This document shows positions 34,553-44,796 of a stretch of 64,000 nucleotides of DNA, one piece after another. The DNA is from Rheinheimera sp. A13L. GTDB taxonomy: Bacteria; Pseudomonadota; Gammaproteobacteria; Enterobacterales; Alteromonadaceae. How positions within the stretch are numbered: the stretch's first letter is position 1; each line of letters opens with the position of its first letter. The translations under genes and the position numbers were made by a program. Below the pieces are notes generated by a model, which ran no database searches, was not told the origin of the DNA, and saw nothing but the letters and a program-made list of their open reading frames with translations. The stretch spans positions 1 through 64,000 of the forward strand of contig NZ_AFHI01000006.1 in assembly GCF_000217935.1 (NCBI RefSeq), written 5' to 3'.

Positions 34553-35149
34553 TTAAAAGGCCAGCTTCAGCGCTATGCCAGATAAAATCAACGCCACTAC
34601 AGCATCAAACAAGCACCAGCGCAGTGGCGAACTCAGCCAGACTTTCAGCCTTGGAGCTAAACCTGTTAAGGCACTGAACCAACACAATGACGCCAGACAA
34701 GCGCCGACGGTAAACCAGAAAGGTTGGGCCTGAACAGACCCCACACTGCCAATCAATACCACTGTATCCAGATACACATGAGGGTTTAACAAAGTAATGG
34801 CTAACGCAGTGACTGCTGTTTTTGGCCAGCTACGCACTTGCACTTCAGCTTTTGCAAGCAAAGCGCCTTGCCCCTGCCAGGCCCGTTTTGCAGCTCCAAA
34901 GGCCAGCCACAATAGCATCGCAACACCAGCCCAGGTCAAAACTGGTACCAGCGGAGGCAACCACAGCTGGATCAACTGCACACTGTAAACTCCAACAACA
35001 ATTAACGCGGCATCACATAAAATACAAACTGCAGCTATCACCAGCCGGTTTGCACCCGCCATGCTTTGGCTGAGCACCCAAATATTTTGTGCACCAATAG
35101 CCACTATTAAACTTAAACCCACAGTAAAACCGGTAAAAAACGACAGCAT
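34553..35149 (-). CDS. argO: Arginine exporter ArgO (LysE family)
   Basis: A 198-residue inner-membrane protein with six hydrophobic helices. The LysE pattern is visible: FTVGLSLIVAIGAQNIWVL with the GAQN motif, and ALAITLLNPHVYLDTVVLIGSV with the NPHVYLD motif. ArgO exports arginine and canavanine. The ATG at 35149 begins the first helix; nine codons upstream add a non-matching extension. It is divergent from argP, the activator that controls it in E. coli. Confidence 0.92.
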   Translation of the reverse strand: MLSFFTGFTVGLSLIVAIGAQNIWVLSQSMAGANRLVIAAVCILCDAALIVVGVYSVQLIQLWLPPLVPVLTWAGVAMLLWLAFGAAKRAWQGQGALLAKAEVQVRSWPKTAVTALAITLLNPHVYLDTVVLIGSVGSVQAQPFWFTVGACLASLCWFSALTGLAPRLKVWLSSPLRWCLFDAVVALILSGIALKLAF

Positions 35150-35259
35150 ATTATTCGCCCCAAAAAAGCCATTCACTCCGTAAAAGTAGTAGCGCCAGCT
35201 TACCCAACCGACTTACCATGAATCCAACGAATAAATTTTATGCACCATGAGAAAAACTG

Positions 35260-36144
35260 ATGATTGACTATCGCTTATTACAGGCACTTTCTGCAGTAGT
35301 GGAACAAGGTGGTTTTGAACGGGCCGCTTTGGTGTTGCATCTAACTCAGTCGGCCATCAGCCGGCGGATTAAACAGCTGGAATCTGTATTGGGTCAGCCA
35401 GTGTTGTTACGCAGCAGCCCGCCGGTGCCCACAGCTGCAGGACAACGTTTGTTAAACCATTTACAACAGGTGCGGCAAATGGAAACCGCTTTGGGATTGA
35501 TTGACGATCCACAGGATCTGGTGGTGCGACTGGCCACCAATGCCGACTCTTTAGCCACCTGGTTACCCGAAGCTTTGGTCTTGCCTGAACAACAGGCGGT
35601 GCGTTTTGATCTGGTAGTGGAAGATCAGTCCGTTGGTTTAAAACGAATGAAACAAGGGGATGTAATGGCTTGTATCTGTGCCAGCCCTCAGCCAGTGAAT
35701 GGTGGCGCAGTGATGGCTTTGGGAGCGCTGCGATACCGCGCTGTAGCAAGCCCGGCTTTTATTCAGCGTTATCAGTTAACTCAGAATTTAGCAGCTCAAC
35801 TTAGCTTGGCCCCTTGCCTGGTATTTAATCAGGATGACCAGTTGCAGCATCAGTATCTGCGGTATGTAGCACAAGCAGTGCCGCAACGTTTTCATTTGTG
35901 CCCTTCGTCTGAAGGTTTTTTAAAAGCCACATTAGCCGGATTAGGTTTTGGTTTATTGCCAGAACTACAAATGCAGTCACAGCTGGATAGCGGTGAACTG
36001 GTGGATTTAACCCCAGGTTATTTTCTGGATACAGAGTTGTATTGGCATTACTGGCAAAGCGAAAGCCCGCTAATGTATCAGCTAAGACAAAATGTATTGC
36101 AGGTGGCGGGCAGGTTTTTACATCAGTCAGGTAGAAACCAATAA
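35260..36144 (+). CDS. argP: LysR-type regulator ArgP
   Basis: A 294-residue LysR regulator. The winged helix at 1-60 reads FERAALVLHLTQSAISRRIKQLE, followed by the ArgP-typical VLLRSSPPVPTAAGQRLLNH and a periplasmic-binding-like effector domain. In E. coli it senses Arg/Lys and activates argO. The divergent pairing with argO at 110 bases spacing makes the same function likely. A terminator follows immediately. Confidence 0.93.
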   Translation: MIDYRLLQALSAVVEQGGFERAALVLHLTQSAISRRIKQLESVLGQPVLLRSSPPVPTAAGQRLLNHLQQVRQMETALGLIDDPQDLVVRLATNADSLATWLPEALVLPEQQAVRFDLVVEDQSVGLKRMKQGDVMACICASPQPVNGGAVMALGALRYRAVASPAFIQRYQLTQNLAAQLSLAPCLVFNQDDQLQHQYLRYVAQAVPQRFHLCPSSEGFLKATLAGLGFGLLPELQMQSQLDSGELVDLTPGYFLDTELYWHYWQSESPLMYQLRQNVLQVAGRFLHQSGRNQ

Positions 36145-36175
36145 AAAAACCAGAATTTTCAGGCTCTGGTTTTTT
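36144..36175 (+). terminator. Rho-independent terminator of argP
   Basis: AAAACCAGA, loop, TCTGGTTTTTT on the plus strand, starting at the argP stop codon. A-run before and T-run after suggest it could act both ways, but the nearest minus-strand gene ends 80 bases further on. Confidence 0.75.
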
Positions 36176-36221
36176 CTGTTTACACAAAAAAGCTACACGA
36201 AACCGTAGGGGCAAGCAGCAA

Positions 36222-36255
36222 AGTCAACCACGCTGCGGTTTCAAGAACCAAAGGT
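36222..36255. repeat. Fragment related to the 2.2-kb repeat
   Basis: GCTGCGGTTTCAAG (about 36232-36245), preceded by an AGCAGCAAAG-like stretch, matches the start of copy two of the repeat at 2295. It lies just after the prolyl oligopeptidase stop. Only a short fragment is recognisable. Confidence 0.4.
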
Positions 36256-36256
36256 A

Positions 36257-38422
36257 TTAGTTCTTAGGTAACTCTTTCACACCCATATTAAACAAAGTAA
36301 AACCAAAGATATCCGCAGCTAACTCAATTTGCTTGGATACCGGCACACCAGCGCCGTGACCTGCATTGGTTTCAATGCGGATCATCTGTGGGTTAGGACC
36401 TGTGGCTTTAGCTTGTAACTCAGCGGCAAACTTAAAGGAGTGCGCTGGTACTACACGGTCATCGTGATCGCCTGTCGTTACAAGAGTTGCAGGATAAGCA
36501 ACACCTTCTTTGACGTTATGCACTGGTGAGTAGCCTTTGATGTAGTCGTACATCTCTTTGCTTTGCTCTGAGGTGCCGTAGTCATAAGCCCAACCTGCAC
36601 CAGCAGTGAAGGTGTGGTAACGCAGCATATCCAGTACACCGACCTGAGGAATGGCAACTTTCACCAGATCAGGCCTTTGTGTCATTACAGCACCTACTAA
36701 CAAACCACCGTTAGAACCACCACGGATGGCCAGTTTGTTGCTGGAAGTGTACTTTTCAGCGATCAGGTATTCACCAGCGGCAATAAAGTCATCAAACACA
36801 TTTTGTTTTTTCAGTTGAATACCGGCGTTATGCCAGGCTTTGCCGTATTCACCACCACCACGCAGGTTAGGCACAGCGTACACGCCGCCCATTTCCATCC
36901 ATACCAGGTTGGCTACGCTGAAGGCTGGAGTCAGACTAACGTTAAAACCGCCATAACCGTACAACATGGTTGGGTTAGAGCCATCCAGTTTGATGCCTTT
37001 TTTGTGGGTGATCATCATCGGCACTTTAGTACCGTCTTTAGAGGTATAAAACACCTGCTTTGACTCGTAGTCGTCACTGTTAAACTTCACAGCAGCTTTG
37101 TAATAAGTGCTGGTTTCGCCGGATTTTGGCTCAAAAGCAAAAGTACTAGGTGCTGTATTGTAGTTCGTGAAGCTGTAGTACAAAGTGGTGTCTTTCGTTT
37201 TGCCACCAAAGCCAGACACAGTGCCTAAGCCTGGAAGCGTCACATCACGCACCAGTTTGCCGTCATAGTCGTATTGTTTAATCTGAGAGATCGCATCCAC
37301 CATGTAGTTGGCGAATAAGAAACCTGCACCTTTGCTGACATCCAGCACATTGGCCGTTTCAGGGATCACATCTGTCCATTTGTCCGCTTCAGGTGCTGTC
37401 GCGTCAATTTTGATCAGTTTTTTATTCGGTGCATTTAAGTTGGTCACAAAATACAACGCATCACCACGGCTGTCGACAAACTCAAAGTCGGCATTGCCAT
37501 CTGCGTACAAAGTGACAAAAGCGCTGTCGGCTTTGGTTAAATCTTTCAGGAAGACTTTGTTGCCAGAAGTTGCGTTAGCGGCAGAAACAATCAGGTATTT
37601 GCCGTCGTCCGTTACACCACCACCGACATAACGGTGTTTTTCAGCGTCAACACCACCAAACACCACTGGATCGTCTTTTTGTGCAGTGCCTAACTTGTGG
37701 TAATACAACTTGTGTTGATCAGTTTTTGCAGAAAGCTCACTGCCTTCCGGTTTGTCATAGCTGGAGTAATAAAAACCTTCGTTACCTTTCCAGGACACGC
37801 CACTGAACTTGACGTCTACCAAGGTTTCTTCAATTGGTTTTTTAGTTTCAGTATCGATGATGATAATTTTGCGCCAGTCGCTGCCCCCTTCAGAGATGGA
37901 GTACGCCAACGTCTTGCCGTCGTCAGAAAAAGACACATCAGCTAAAGAGGTAGTCGCATCAGTGCTGAAGGTATTTGGATCTAAAAAGACTTCAGCTTCG
38001 CTATCGCCTTTTTTACGGTACAACACAGACTGGTTTTGTAAACCGTCGTTTTTAAAGAAATAAGTGTATTCGCCTTCAATAAAAGGTGCGCCTACTTTTT
38101 CGTAGTTCCACAGTGCTTCTAAACGTTGTTTAATCTGGTCACGGTAAGCAATCTGGTCCAGGTAAGCAAAAGTCACTTTGTTTTGCTCTTTGACCCAGTT
38201 GCCTGTCTCGCTGCTGCGGTCATCTTCCAGCCAGCGGTAAGGGTCTGCCACTTTTTCTTCAAAATATGTATCTACTACGTCACCTTTAGCGGTGACAGGA
38301 TAAGTAAAAGGGTGAGCGGCCTGAGTTTCTGTCATAAGGGTATCTTGTTTTTTTGTGGTGTCACTTGGTTGGCCACAGGCTGTTAACAAAGCCAATGCCA
38401 CTGCGCTTAATGCGTATCTCAT
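36257..38422 (-). CDS. Prolyl oligopeptidase family lipoprotein (S9A)
   Basis: A 721-residue peptidase cutting after proline. A lipoprotein signal ([16 protein letters not shown]) anchors it, probably in the outer membrane. The N-terminal segment [14 protein letters not shown] leads into a seven-bladed propeller, and the alpha/beta-hydrolase domain carries the triad: Ser in [11 protein letters not shown] (about 570), Asp in GDHDDRVVP (about 653) and His in NAGHGAG (about 688). Intact and full length. It is a single gene. Confidence 0.95.
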   Translation of the reverse strand: MRYALSAVALALLTACGQPSDTTKKQDTLMTETQAAHPFTYPVTAKGDVVDTYFEEKVADPYRWLEDDRSSETGNWVKEQNKVTFAYLDQIAYRDQIKQRLEALWNYEKVGAPFIEGEYTYFFKNDGLQNQSVLYRKKGDSEAEVFLDPNTFSTDATTSLADVSFSDDGKTLAYSISEGGSDWRKIIIIDTETKKPIEETLVDVKFSGVSWKGNEGFYYSSYDKPEGSELSAKTDQHKLYYHKLGTAQKDDPVVFGGVDAEKHRYVGGGVTDDGKYLIVSAANATSGNKVFLKDLTKADSAFVTLYADGNADFEFVDSRGDALYFVTNLNAPNKKLIKIDATAPEADKWTDVIPETANVLDVSKGAGFLFANYMVDAISQIKQYDYDGKLVRDVTLPGLGTVSGFGGKTKDTTLYYSFTNYNTAPSTFAFEPKSGETSTYYKAAVKFNSDDYESKQVFYTSKDGTKVPMMITHKKGIKLDGSNPTMLYGYGGFNVSLTPAFSVANLVWMEMGGVYAVPNLRGGGEYGKAWHNAGIQLKKQNVFDDFIAAGEYLIAEKYTSSNKLAIRGGSNGGLLVGAVMTQRPDLVKVAIPQVGVLDMLRYHTFTAGAGWAYDYGTSEQSKEMYDYIKGYSPVHNVKEGVAYPATLVTTGDHDDRVVPAHSFKFAAELQAKATGPNPQMIRIETNAGHGAGVPVSKQIELAADIFGFTLFNMGVKELPKN

Positions 38423-38672
38423 CTATCCTGTTCCCCGGATGTTATACCCTTCGCAGTGGAAGCAAGTGCTTCACTGACAAATGGGTGAGTGTTAATAAAA
38501 TTCGATGCCGAGCATAACAAAACTGCCAGATCAAAGCACCCCTTTGAACCAAGGCTTTCAAAAGACGCGACTAATCACCAGAGCTGTGCGGTTTATGGAA
38601 TTTCCTGCCAGAAATTTCACCTGAAGCTTTACCTTCCTTTATGCTGAATAAAAGACTGGTGGAGTAAGACTG

Positions 38673-39770
38673 ATGTTCAGAATAAGTGCGTTGTTGTGGC
38701 TGGGTTTAGCGGTATTTTTTGCGTATGCCGATATCACAGTACCAGTAAACCCTACCCCCACTTATCCGGGCAGTTGGCAAGCCTCAGTACCAGTGCAGCA
38801 TTGGCAACAGCAGCAACGAAAGTTTTATCTGGATGCCCTGCTCGCTCCGGCAACAACCCCTCTGGCTGAGGCACAAATGCTGCAGCAGGAAGACAGAGGA
38901 CGTTATCAGGCAGAACTATGGCAAATCCCGTTAAGCAGCATCAGTCATACTAAAGCATTGTTGCTGACACCTAAAAATCAGCCGATTAAAGCCGCTGTGT
39001 TGTTGCTGCATGACCACGGTGCTTATTTTGCCATTGGTAAAGAAAAAATGATCCGGCCTTTTGTTGATTCTGCTGTTAAAACAGAAGCGCAACACTGGGT
39101 CGACAAATACTATGGTGGCCGTTTTATTGGCGATGATTTGGCAGAGCAAGGTTATCTGGTGCTGGCCGCTGATACCTTAGGTTTTGGCGAACGTGGGCCT
39201 GTGTTGTACGAACAACAACAGCAGTTAGCCGCTAATTTGCTGGCAACAGGGCATTCGCTTTCTGGTTTGTCGGCCTATGAAGATATGCAGTTAGCTCAGT
39301 TTTTAGCGCAAAGACCCAATGTGCCCAAAGGTAAAGTTGCTGCTATCGGCTTTTCGATGGGGGCTTACCGGGCCTGGCAGGTGGCAGCTTTGTCAGAGCA
39401 TATTCAGGCCGCTGCGGCTATTTGCTGGTTTAATACCTTTGAACAGCTGCTGCAGCCCGGCGCAAATTTGACTAAAGGCCAGTCGTCTTTTTATTTACTG
39501 CATCCGGGCTTAGCCCGTCAGTTGGATCTGGTGGATCAGGTGAGTTTAATGGCGCCCAAAGCCTTGTATTTAATCAATGGCGGGCAAGACCCGCTGATGC
39601 CGGTGCAAGGGGTGGTAGAAGGTCACAGCCAATTGAAAAAAGTCTGGCAAGCACATCAGGCTGAACAGGCATTACGCACTGAGATCTGGACTGAAGCCCG
39701 CCACGAATTTAACAGAAAACAGCAACAGCAAGTCTGGTTATGGCTGGAACACTGGCAAAAACAGCACTAA
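38673..39770 (+). CDS. Secreted alpha/beta hydrolase (dienelactone/acetylxylan esterase-like)
   Basis: A 365-residue exported hydrolase with signal peptide (MFRISALLWLGLAVFFAYA/D). The triad is nucleophile GFSMGAYRAW, Asp in LINGGQDPLMP and His in EARHEFN. An oxyanion segment LLLHDHGAY precedes it. An insertion of about 40 residues (EKMIRPFVDSAVKTEAQHW) resembles the lid of acetyl-esterase relatives. The substrate is unknown. It precedes the alpha-amylase by 262 bases. Confidence 0.8.
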   Translation: MFRISALLWLGLAVFFAYADITVPVNPTPTYPGSWQASVPVQHWQQQQRKFYLDALLAPATTPLAEAQMLQQEDRGRYQAELWQIPLSSISHTKALLLTPKNQPIKAAVLLLHDHGAYFAIGKEKMIRPFVDSAVKTEAQHWVDKYYGGRFIGDDLAEQGYLVLAADTLGFGERGPVLYEQQQQLAANLLATGHSLSGLSAYEDMQLAQFLAQRPNVPKGKVAAIGFSMGAYRAWQVAALSEHIQAAAAICWFNTFEQLLQPGANLTKGQSSFYLLHPGLARQLDLVDQVSLMAPKALYLINGGQDPLMPVQGVVEGHSQLKKVWQAHQAEQALRTEIWTEARHEFNRKQQQQVWLWLEHWQKQH

Positions 39771-39809
39771 AACAGTGCGGTTTAGCACCAAAAAAGTGCC
39801 ATTTTGCAC

Positions 39810-39823
39810 TGAATACGTATGCA
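39810..39823. promoter_or_regulatory. LacI-family operator candidate before the amylase
   Basis: TGAATACGTATGCA is a near-perfect palindrome with a central CG and TG...CA ends, the form of LacI/MalR operators. It lies 210 bases before the amylase start. The rest of the 262-base gap is AT-rich leader with no gene. The regulator is not in the window. Confidence 0.35.
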
Positions 39824-40032
39824 TTTATTAAACAATCATGTCATTTTGTTTACAAAACCATCAACTACTCATAACTTTTATCTGTCACCTGTGCATAGCG
39901 ATGATGACCCGCAGGGAGAGCTCCGGGGACAAAAGCGAATAGCATTATAAAAGCAGCCATACACCCACAAGCCATCCAGGCCAGGGTTGATGAGCATGAC
40001 GATAAAAAGAAGACAATGACAGGGTAAAACGA

Positions 40033-41430
40033 ATGAAATTATCACTACAAGCACTGTTGGTGGGCTCTGGCTTACTGGCAGCAAGCTCAGCTCATGCCGA
40101 TGTAATTTTGCATGCATTTAACTGGAACTACAGCGAAATCACGGCTAAAGCCACTGAAATTCAGCAAGCTGGTTATAAAAAGGTGTTGATAGCGCCGCCG
40201 ATGAAATCCAGCGGTAATGAGTGGTGGGCCCGGTATCAGCCACAGGATTTACGCTTAATTGACCATCCACGCGGCAATAAACAACAGCTGCAAACTCTGA
40301 TCCAAACTCTGACCAGCAAAGGCATTCAGGTCTATGCAGATGTGGTGCTGAATCATATGGCAAACGAAAGTGCACAGCGCAGCGACCTGAATTATCCGGG
40401 TTCAGCTGTGTTAAGCAGTTATCAGGCAAACTGGACTTATGCCAATAATCAGAAATTATTTGGTGATTTAAGCCAAAACTTCCTGTCCGGATCAGACTTT
40501 CACGCTCCGGCTTGTATCAGTAATTACCTGGATGTGTGGCAAGTGCAGAATTACCGCTTGTGCGGTGGCGGCGGTGATGCAGGTTTACCCGATCTGGACA
40601 ATAACAACTGGGTGATCAGCCAGCAGCAAGCTTACTTACAAGCCCTGAAAAATATGGGCATTAAAGGCTTTCGGGTGGATGCAGTCAAACATATGAGCAA
40701 TGCTCATATCAACTCTGTGCTGACGCCATCTATCATCAGCGGCATGCATGTATTTGGCGAAGTTATTACCTCTGGCGGTTCAGGTAATCAGGAATATGAG
40801 CTGTTTTTAAAACCTTATCTGGACAATACCAGCCACAGTGCTTACGACTTCCCGCTTTTTGCCTCTATGCGTAATGCCTTTAGTTTTGGCGGTTCGATGG
40901 ATCTGCTGGTCGACCCTGGTGCTTATGGCCAGGCATTGGCCTGGAATAAAGCTATCACTTTTGCCATTACCCACGACATTCCAACCAATGACGGCTTTCG
41001 TTATCAGATCATGAACAGCACAGATGAAACTCTGGCGCATGCTTATATTCTGGGCCGCAACGGCGGCACTCCGATGATTTATTCGGATCATGGTGAAACC
41101 GCTAATTTAGATGGTTATCGCTGGCAGGATTTTTATAAAAGAGCCGATATTAAAAACATGATCCGTTTTCATAACAGCACTCAGGGCAGCGGTATGCAGG
41201 TGCTCGGCAGTGGCCAGTGTTTCCTGCTGTTTAAACGGGATAAAAAAGGCATAGTGGGCATTAACAAATGCAATACGCCACAAGAGTACTGGGTAGATAC
41301 CTACGCCAATGAACTGAACTGGTATGTGAATTACACTGATGTGATTAGCGGCAACAGTTTTCAGGTCAATACGCAGTGGTTAAAAGTTACTATACCGGCC
41401 CGCAGCGCCCGGATGTGGTTACAGCAATAA
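40033..41430 (+). CDS. Secreted alpha-amylase (GH13)
   Basis: A 465-residue glycoside hydrolase cutting alpha-1,4-glucans. The signal peptide ends near SSAHA/D. Conserved regions in order: DVVLNHM, GFRVDAVKHM (catalytic Asp nucleophile), VFGEVI (Glu acid/base) and AITHDIPTND (third Asp; the usual NHD is THD, as in Aeromonas-type enzymes). A short C-domain ends IPARSARMWLQQ. No starch-binding module. It starts eleven bases after CAGGG. Confidence 0.9.
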   Translation: MKLSLQALLVGSGLLAASSAHADVILHAFNWNYSEITAKATEIQQAGYKKVLIAPPMKSSGNEWWARYQPQDLRLIDHPRGNKQQLQTLIQTLTSKGIQVYADVVLNHMANESAQRSDLNYPGSAVLSSYQANWTYANNQKLFGDLSQNFLSGSDFHAPACISNYLDVWQVQNYRLCGGGGDAGLPDLDNNNWVISQQQAYLQALKNMGIKGFRVDAVKHMSNAHINSVLTPSIISGMHVFGEVITSGGSGNQEYELFLKPYLDNTSHSAYDFPLFASMRNAFSFGGSMDLLVDPGAYGQALAWNKAITFAITHDIPTNDGFRYQIMNSTDETLAHAYILGRNGGTPMIYSDHGETANLDGYRWQDFYKRADIKNMIRFHNSTQGSGMQVLGSGQCFLLFKRDKKGIVGINKCNTPQEYWVDTYANELNWYVNYTDVISGNSFQVNTQWLKVTIPARSARMWLQQ

Positions 41431-41463
41431 GTGGATCAGGGTCAGAGCACAAGCTCTGACCCA

Positions 41464-42366
41464 TTAACCGCCCTGCAAACGCACTCTTTCGATATCTGCT
41501 TTTGGTGGTGCACCAAATAAACGGCTGTACTCACGGCTAAACTGCGACGGGCTTTCATAACCCACTTTATAACTGGCGGTGGCTGCTTCTACCCCTTCGT
41601 ACAACATGATACGGCGCGCTTCATTGAGCCTTAGTTTTTTCTGATACTGCAAAGGTGACATGGCAGTGACCGCTTTAAACGCCTGAAATAACGCAGATTC
41701 GCTTAGATGCACTTCGTCGGCTAAATCTTTGATCCGCAACGGCTCGTTGTATTTTTTCCGCAGTATTTCTATGACTTTACTGATGCGATGCCCCTGACTG
41801 TCCAGCAGCATAAAGTCACGTAACTGACTGCCTGAATCACCCAGCAATAAACGGTATAAAATTTCGCGTTTCAAGAGTGGATACAAGACTGGAATATCGG
41901 CGGGCTTATCCAGTAACTGCATCAGACGGCTAAAGGCAGACAATAAGCTTTCGTCCACCCGCCCTACACTCATCGCTTTTACCTGCGCTCTACTGCGCTC
42001 TACCCTGCCGCCTAAATCTATAACCAGATCGGCCAGCTCTTTTAAGTCGATGGTCATACGAATGGCAAGATAAGGTTTGTCGATACTGGCTTTTGTGACT
42101 TTGCCACTGACAGGTACTGTTACAGGCACCAATAAATAACTTAAAGGGTCATACACAATACGTTCATTATTCAGATACACCTCTTTTTCACCCTGCAACA
42201 TCAGGCACAAAGAGGGTTCATATACCACAGGTGTTACTTCTGTGGTCACGTCAGTACGATATAAAAACAGCTCAGGAATTGGAGTTTCTATGCCGCCATA
42301 GCCTGGCATATGAGGTAAAACCTGGGCTTTTAGCTGCTCAAGTTGCTGTTCTATTAAATTGCTCAC
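41464..42366 (-). CDS. AraC family regulator (AraC_N, YqhC-type)
   Basis: A 300-residue regulator. A type 2 AraC_N cupin (PSLCLMLQGEKEVYLNNERIVYDPLSYLLVPVTVPV) is followed by two helix-turn-helices from about 200 (LADEVHLSESALFQAFKAVT and ATASYKVGYESPSQFSREY). The start is GTG 42366, seven bases after AGGAG; the longer ORF lacks support. Regulators of this class control aldehyde or fatty-acid-linked genes. It is divergent from the S10 peptidase. Confidence 0.85.
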   Translation of the reverse strand: MSNLIEQQLEQLKAQVLPHMPGYGGIETPIPELFLYRTDVTTEVTPVVYEPSLCLMLQGEKEVYLNNERIVYDPLSYLLVPVTVPVSGKVTKASIDKPYLAIRMTIDLKELADLVIDLGGRVERSRAQVKAMSVGRVDESLLSAFSRLMQLLDKPADIPVLYPLLKREILYRLLLGDSGSQLRDFMLLDSQGHRISKVIEILRKKYNEPLRIKDLADEVHLSESALFQAFKAVTAMSPLQYQKKLRLNEARRIMLYEGVEAATASYKVGYESPSQFSREYSRLFGAPPKADIERVRLQGG

Positions 42367-42590
42367 ACTAAAACTCCTCTGAACCTCTGTAAACCCAGTA
42401 TAAAAGCAAAGTAATACAGCTGCATCAGCCAAAGCAGGCCGCTGGACTTTCAGGCAAGAAGTGTGGAGCAACAGACAAAGCACAGCATCCCAGGTTCAGG
42501 TGAATTAGTCTCAAGCCGGGTGGTTATTTTACTTGCTCTGAGTTAAACAGTAGGCTGAACTAAAATAACAACAGTAAAATCAGGAAATTT

Positions 42591-44129
42591 ATGAAAATTA
42601 GTCCACTCCTGGTGCTCGGCCTGTGCCTGAGTACCATCAGTTTAAGCTCAGCTGTTCAGGCAGACGAAGCTAAAACCGCAAAAAATGCGTCGATTCAAAT
42701 AGATGCAGACTCAGTGGTGGTTACCGACCATAAAACCACTGTATTGGATCAAAGCTTTAACTACAAAGCCTACACTGGCACTCAGCCGGTATGGAATGAA
42801 CAAGGCGAGCCTACCGCTGCCATTTTTTATACCTATTATGAACGTCAGAATGTAAAAGACAGAAAAAGCCGTCCTTTACTGATTTCTTTTAACGGTGGCC
42901 CAGGCTCTGCGTCTGTCTGGATGCAAATTGCGTACAGTGGCCCTAAAGCCCTGAATGTAGATAGCGAAGGTTACCCCTTGCAGCCTTACGGCGTAAAACA
43001 AAACCCTTATTCAGTGCTCGATACGGCCGACATTGTGTTTGTAAACCCTGTGAATACAGCTTACTCCCGCGTATTGCCGGGCAAAGATGGCAAAATGCCA
43101 AGCCGTGATGAGCAGCAAAAAATGTTTTTTGGTGTAAACGCCGATATCAAATATCTGGCCGAGTGGGTCAATACCTTTGTTAGCCGCTACAACAGATGGG
43201 AATCACCTAAGTATCTGATTGGCGAAAGCTACGGTACCACACGGGTTTCAGGTTTAGCTCTGGCGCTACAAAACCAGCAGTGGATGTACTTAAACGGCGT
43301 AGTGCTGGTGTCTCCCACTGACATAGGTATTAAACGTGACGGCCCTGTCGATGTTGCCAACCGCCTGCCGTATTTTGCGGCGACAGCCTGGTATCACAAA
43401 GCACTCAACAGCGAATTTCAGCAAAAAGATTTACTGGATTTTTTGCCTGAAGTGGAAGCTTTTACGCTAGACACCTACCTGCCCGCTTTAGCTAAAGGCA
43501 ATTCATTACCTGAAGCTGAAAAACAAAAAGTTGCAGAGCAAGTCGCCAGATATTCAGGTTTATCAGTCAAAGCTGTACTGCAAAATAACTTAGATATTGA
43601 TAACAACTTTTTCTGGAAAGAATTACTGCGTGAACGCGGCCAGACCGTAGGCCGTTTAGATTCCCGTTATTTAGGCATAGATAAAAAAGAAGCAGGTTCA
43701 GCACCGGATTACAACGCCGAACTAACCTCATGGCTGCATTCTTTTACCCCAGCTATTAATCATTACCTGAAAAACGAGCTGAAGTACAAAACTGACATTA
43801 AATACAATATGTTTGGCAACGTGCACCCTTGGGACAGAAGCAATGACAATACAGGTGAAAACCTGCGTCAGGCTATGGCACAAAACCCCTACCTGCATGT
43901 GATGACTCAGTCGGGTTACTACGACGGCGCGACCAACTATTTTGATGCCAAATACAATATGTGGCAGTTGGACCCAAGCGGCAAAATGAAAGACAGATTA
44001 AGCTTCAAAGGCTATCGTAGCGGTCATATGATGTACCTGCGTTATGACGACTTACGTCAGTCGAATCAGGATTTACGTGACTTTATCAAAGCCACTTTAC
44101 CTAAGCCGGATCAAGCAGCTAAGTATTAA
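42591..44129 (+). CDS. Secreted S10 serine carboxypeptidase
   Basis: A 512-residue exported enzyme removing C-terminal residues. The signal peptide ends near SAVQA/DE. Family blocks: PLLISFNGGPGSASVWMQ, the nucleophile in YLIGESYGTTRVSG near 210 and the His/Asp region MTQSGYYDGATNYFDAKY, then GHMMYLRYDDL. Bacterial S10 peptidases of Alteromonadales share this plan. Single gene with weak upstream signal. Confidence 0.9.
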   Translation: MKISPLLVLGLCLSTISLSSAVQADEAKTAKNASIQIDADSVVVTDHKTTVLDQSFNYKAYTGTQPVWNEQGEPTAAIFYTYYERQNVKDRKSRPLLISFNGGPGSASVWMQIAYSGPKALNVDSEGYPLQPYGVKQNPYSVLDTADIVFVNPVNTAYSRVLPGKDGKMPSRDEQQKMFFGVNADIKYLAEWVNTFVSRYNRWESPKYLIGESYGTTRVSGLALALQNQQWMYLNGVVLVSPTDIGIKRDGPVDVANRLPYFAATAWYHKALNSEFQQKDLLDFLPEVEAFTLDTYLPALAKGNSLPEAEKQKVAEQVARYSGLSVKAVLQNNLDIDNNFFWKELLRERGQTVGRLDSRYLGIDKKEAGSAPDYNAELTSWLHSFTPAINHYLKNELKYKTDIKYNMFGNVHPWDRSNDNTGENLRQAMAQNPYLHVMTQSGYYDGATNYFDAKYNMWQLDPSGKMKDRLSFKGYRSGHMMYLRYDDLRQSNQDLRDFIKATLPKPDQAAKY

Positions 44130-44140
44130 TCGGCTGTAGT

Positions 44141-44168
44141 GTGCAATCGCCGCGAAGCGGCATTGCAC
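44141..44168. repeat. REP-like inverted repeat
   Basis: GTGCAAT, C, GCCGC, loop GAA, GCGGC, ATTGCAC. A strong stem without a T-run, twelve bases after the carboxypeptidase stop. It resembles the second hairpin of the repeat units at 17266-17617. Confidence 0.6.
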
Positions 44169-44200
44169 CATCAAGCAGTCAATCACAACCAGCACCAACC

Positions 44201-44617
44201 TCAATGCAGCATTTCGTTTTGCCGCATAGGCATGGCATCAATCTCTGAGAATATCGCTTCTAAATCCATACGATCAAGCAAAAACTTCACCCCGCCATCT
44301 TTGCCAATCAGCATAATTTTACCAGACTTGATCGGGTAACGTTCTCTGGTGTTAGCTACAAAATCCGCTGACAAAGTCCCCTGATAGTTTGTCTGAACCT
44401 GATCGCCTGTAAGTACAAACCAGACCATATCCCGCTCGTCGATTTTACTTTTGTTTTTCTCAAACAGCGCCAAAATAGCTTCCTGACTTTGAACCTCATT
44501 TACAACCACAATTCTTTGGTTCCATTGCAAAGCAGCAAAGTCAGAAAGTACAACAGGTTCACTGCTGTGAGCGCACAGACTGAATACAAGGAAAAGAAGT
44601 CTGGTTATGTGGTTCAT
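44201..44617 (-). CDS. DUF4174-like small exported protein
   Basis: A 138-residue protein with signal peptide (MNHITRLLFLVFSLCAHS) and a thioredoxin-like-lacking-Cys domain: WNQRIVVVNEVQSQEAIL, ERDMVWFVLTG, MLIGKDGGVKFLLDRMDLEAIFSEIDAMPMRQNEM. The FxxIDAMPMR ending is typical of DUF4174. Role unknown. GGAG lies seven bases before the ATG. Confidence 0.75.
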   Translation of the reverse strand: MNHITRLLFLVFSLCAHSSEPVVLSDFAALQWNQRIVVVNEVQSQEAILALFEKNKSKIDERDMVWFVLTGDQVQTNYQGTLSADFVANTRERYPIKSGKIMLIGKDGGVKFLLDRMDLEAIFSEIDAMPMRQNEMLH

Positions 44618-44796
44618 TGTTACTCTCCAACTAATTTTGGGGAAAAGTCACATGCCCAAAGCGCTTTACTGATTTAGCCTCTGTGAATTTAAAAGAAATC
44701 CCTGAATTTTCGAGTAACACAGCTAACTAAGGTAAAAATTTATCTATTCGAGTATCAGTGATCCTTGTAAGCCCTTAATCTTGAACTAGTGTAGAT

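Noticed and set aside
36803-38386. Plus-strand ORFs opposite the prolyl oligopeptidase
   Set aside because: They are shadows of a full-length gene with all catalytic motifs.
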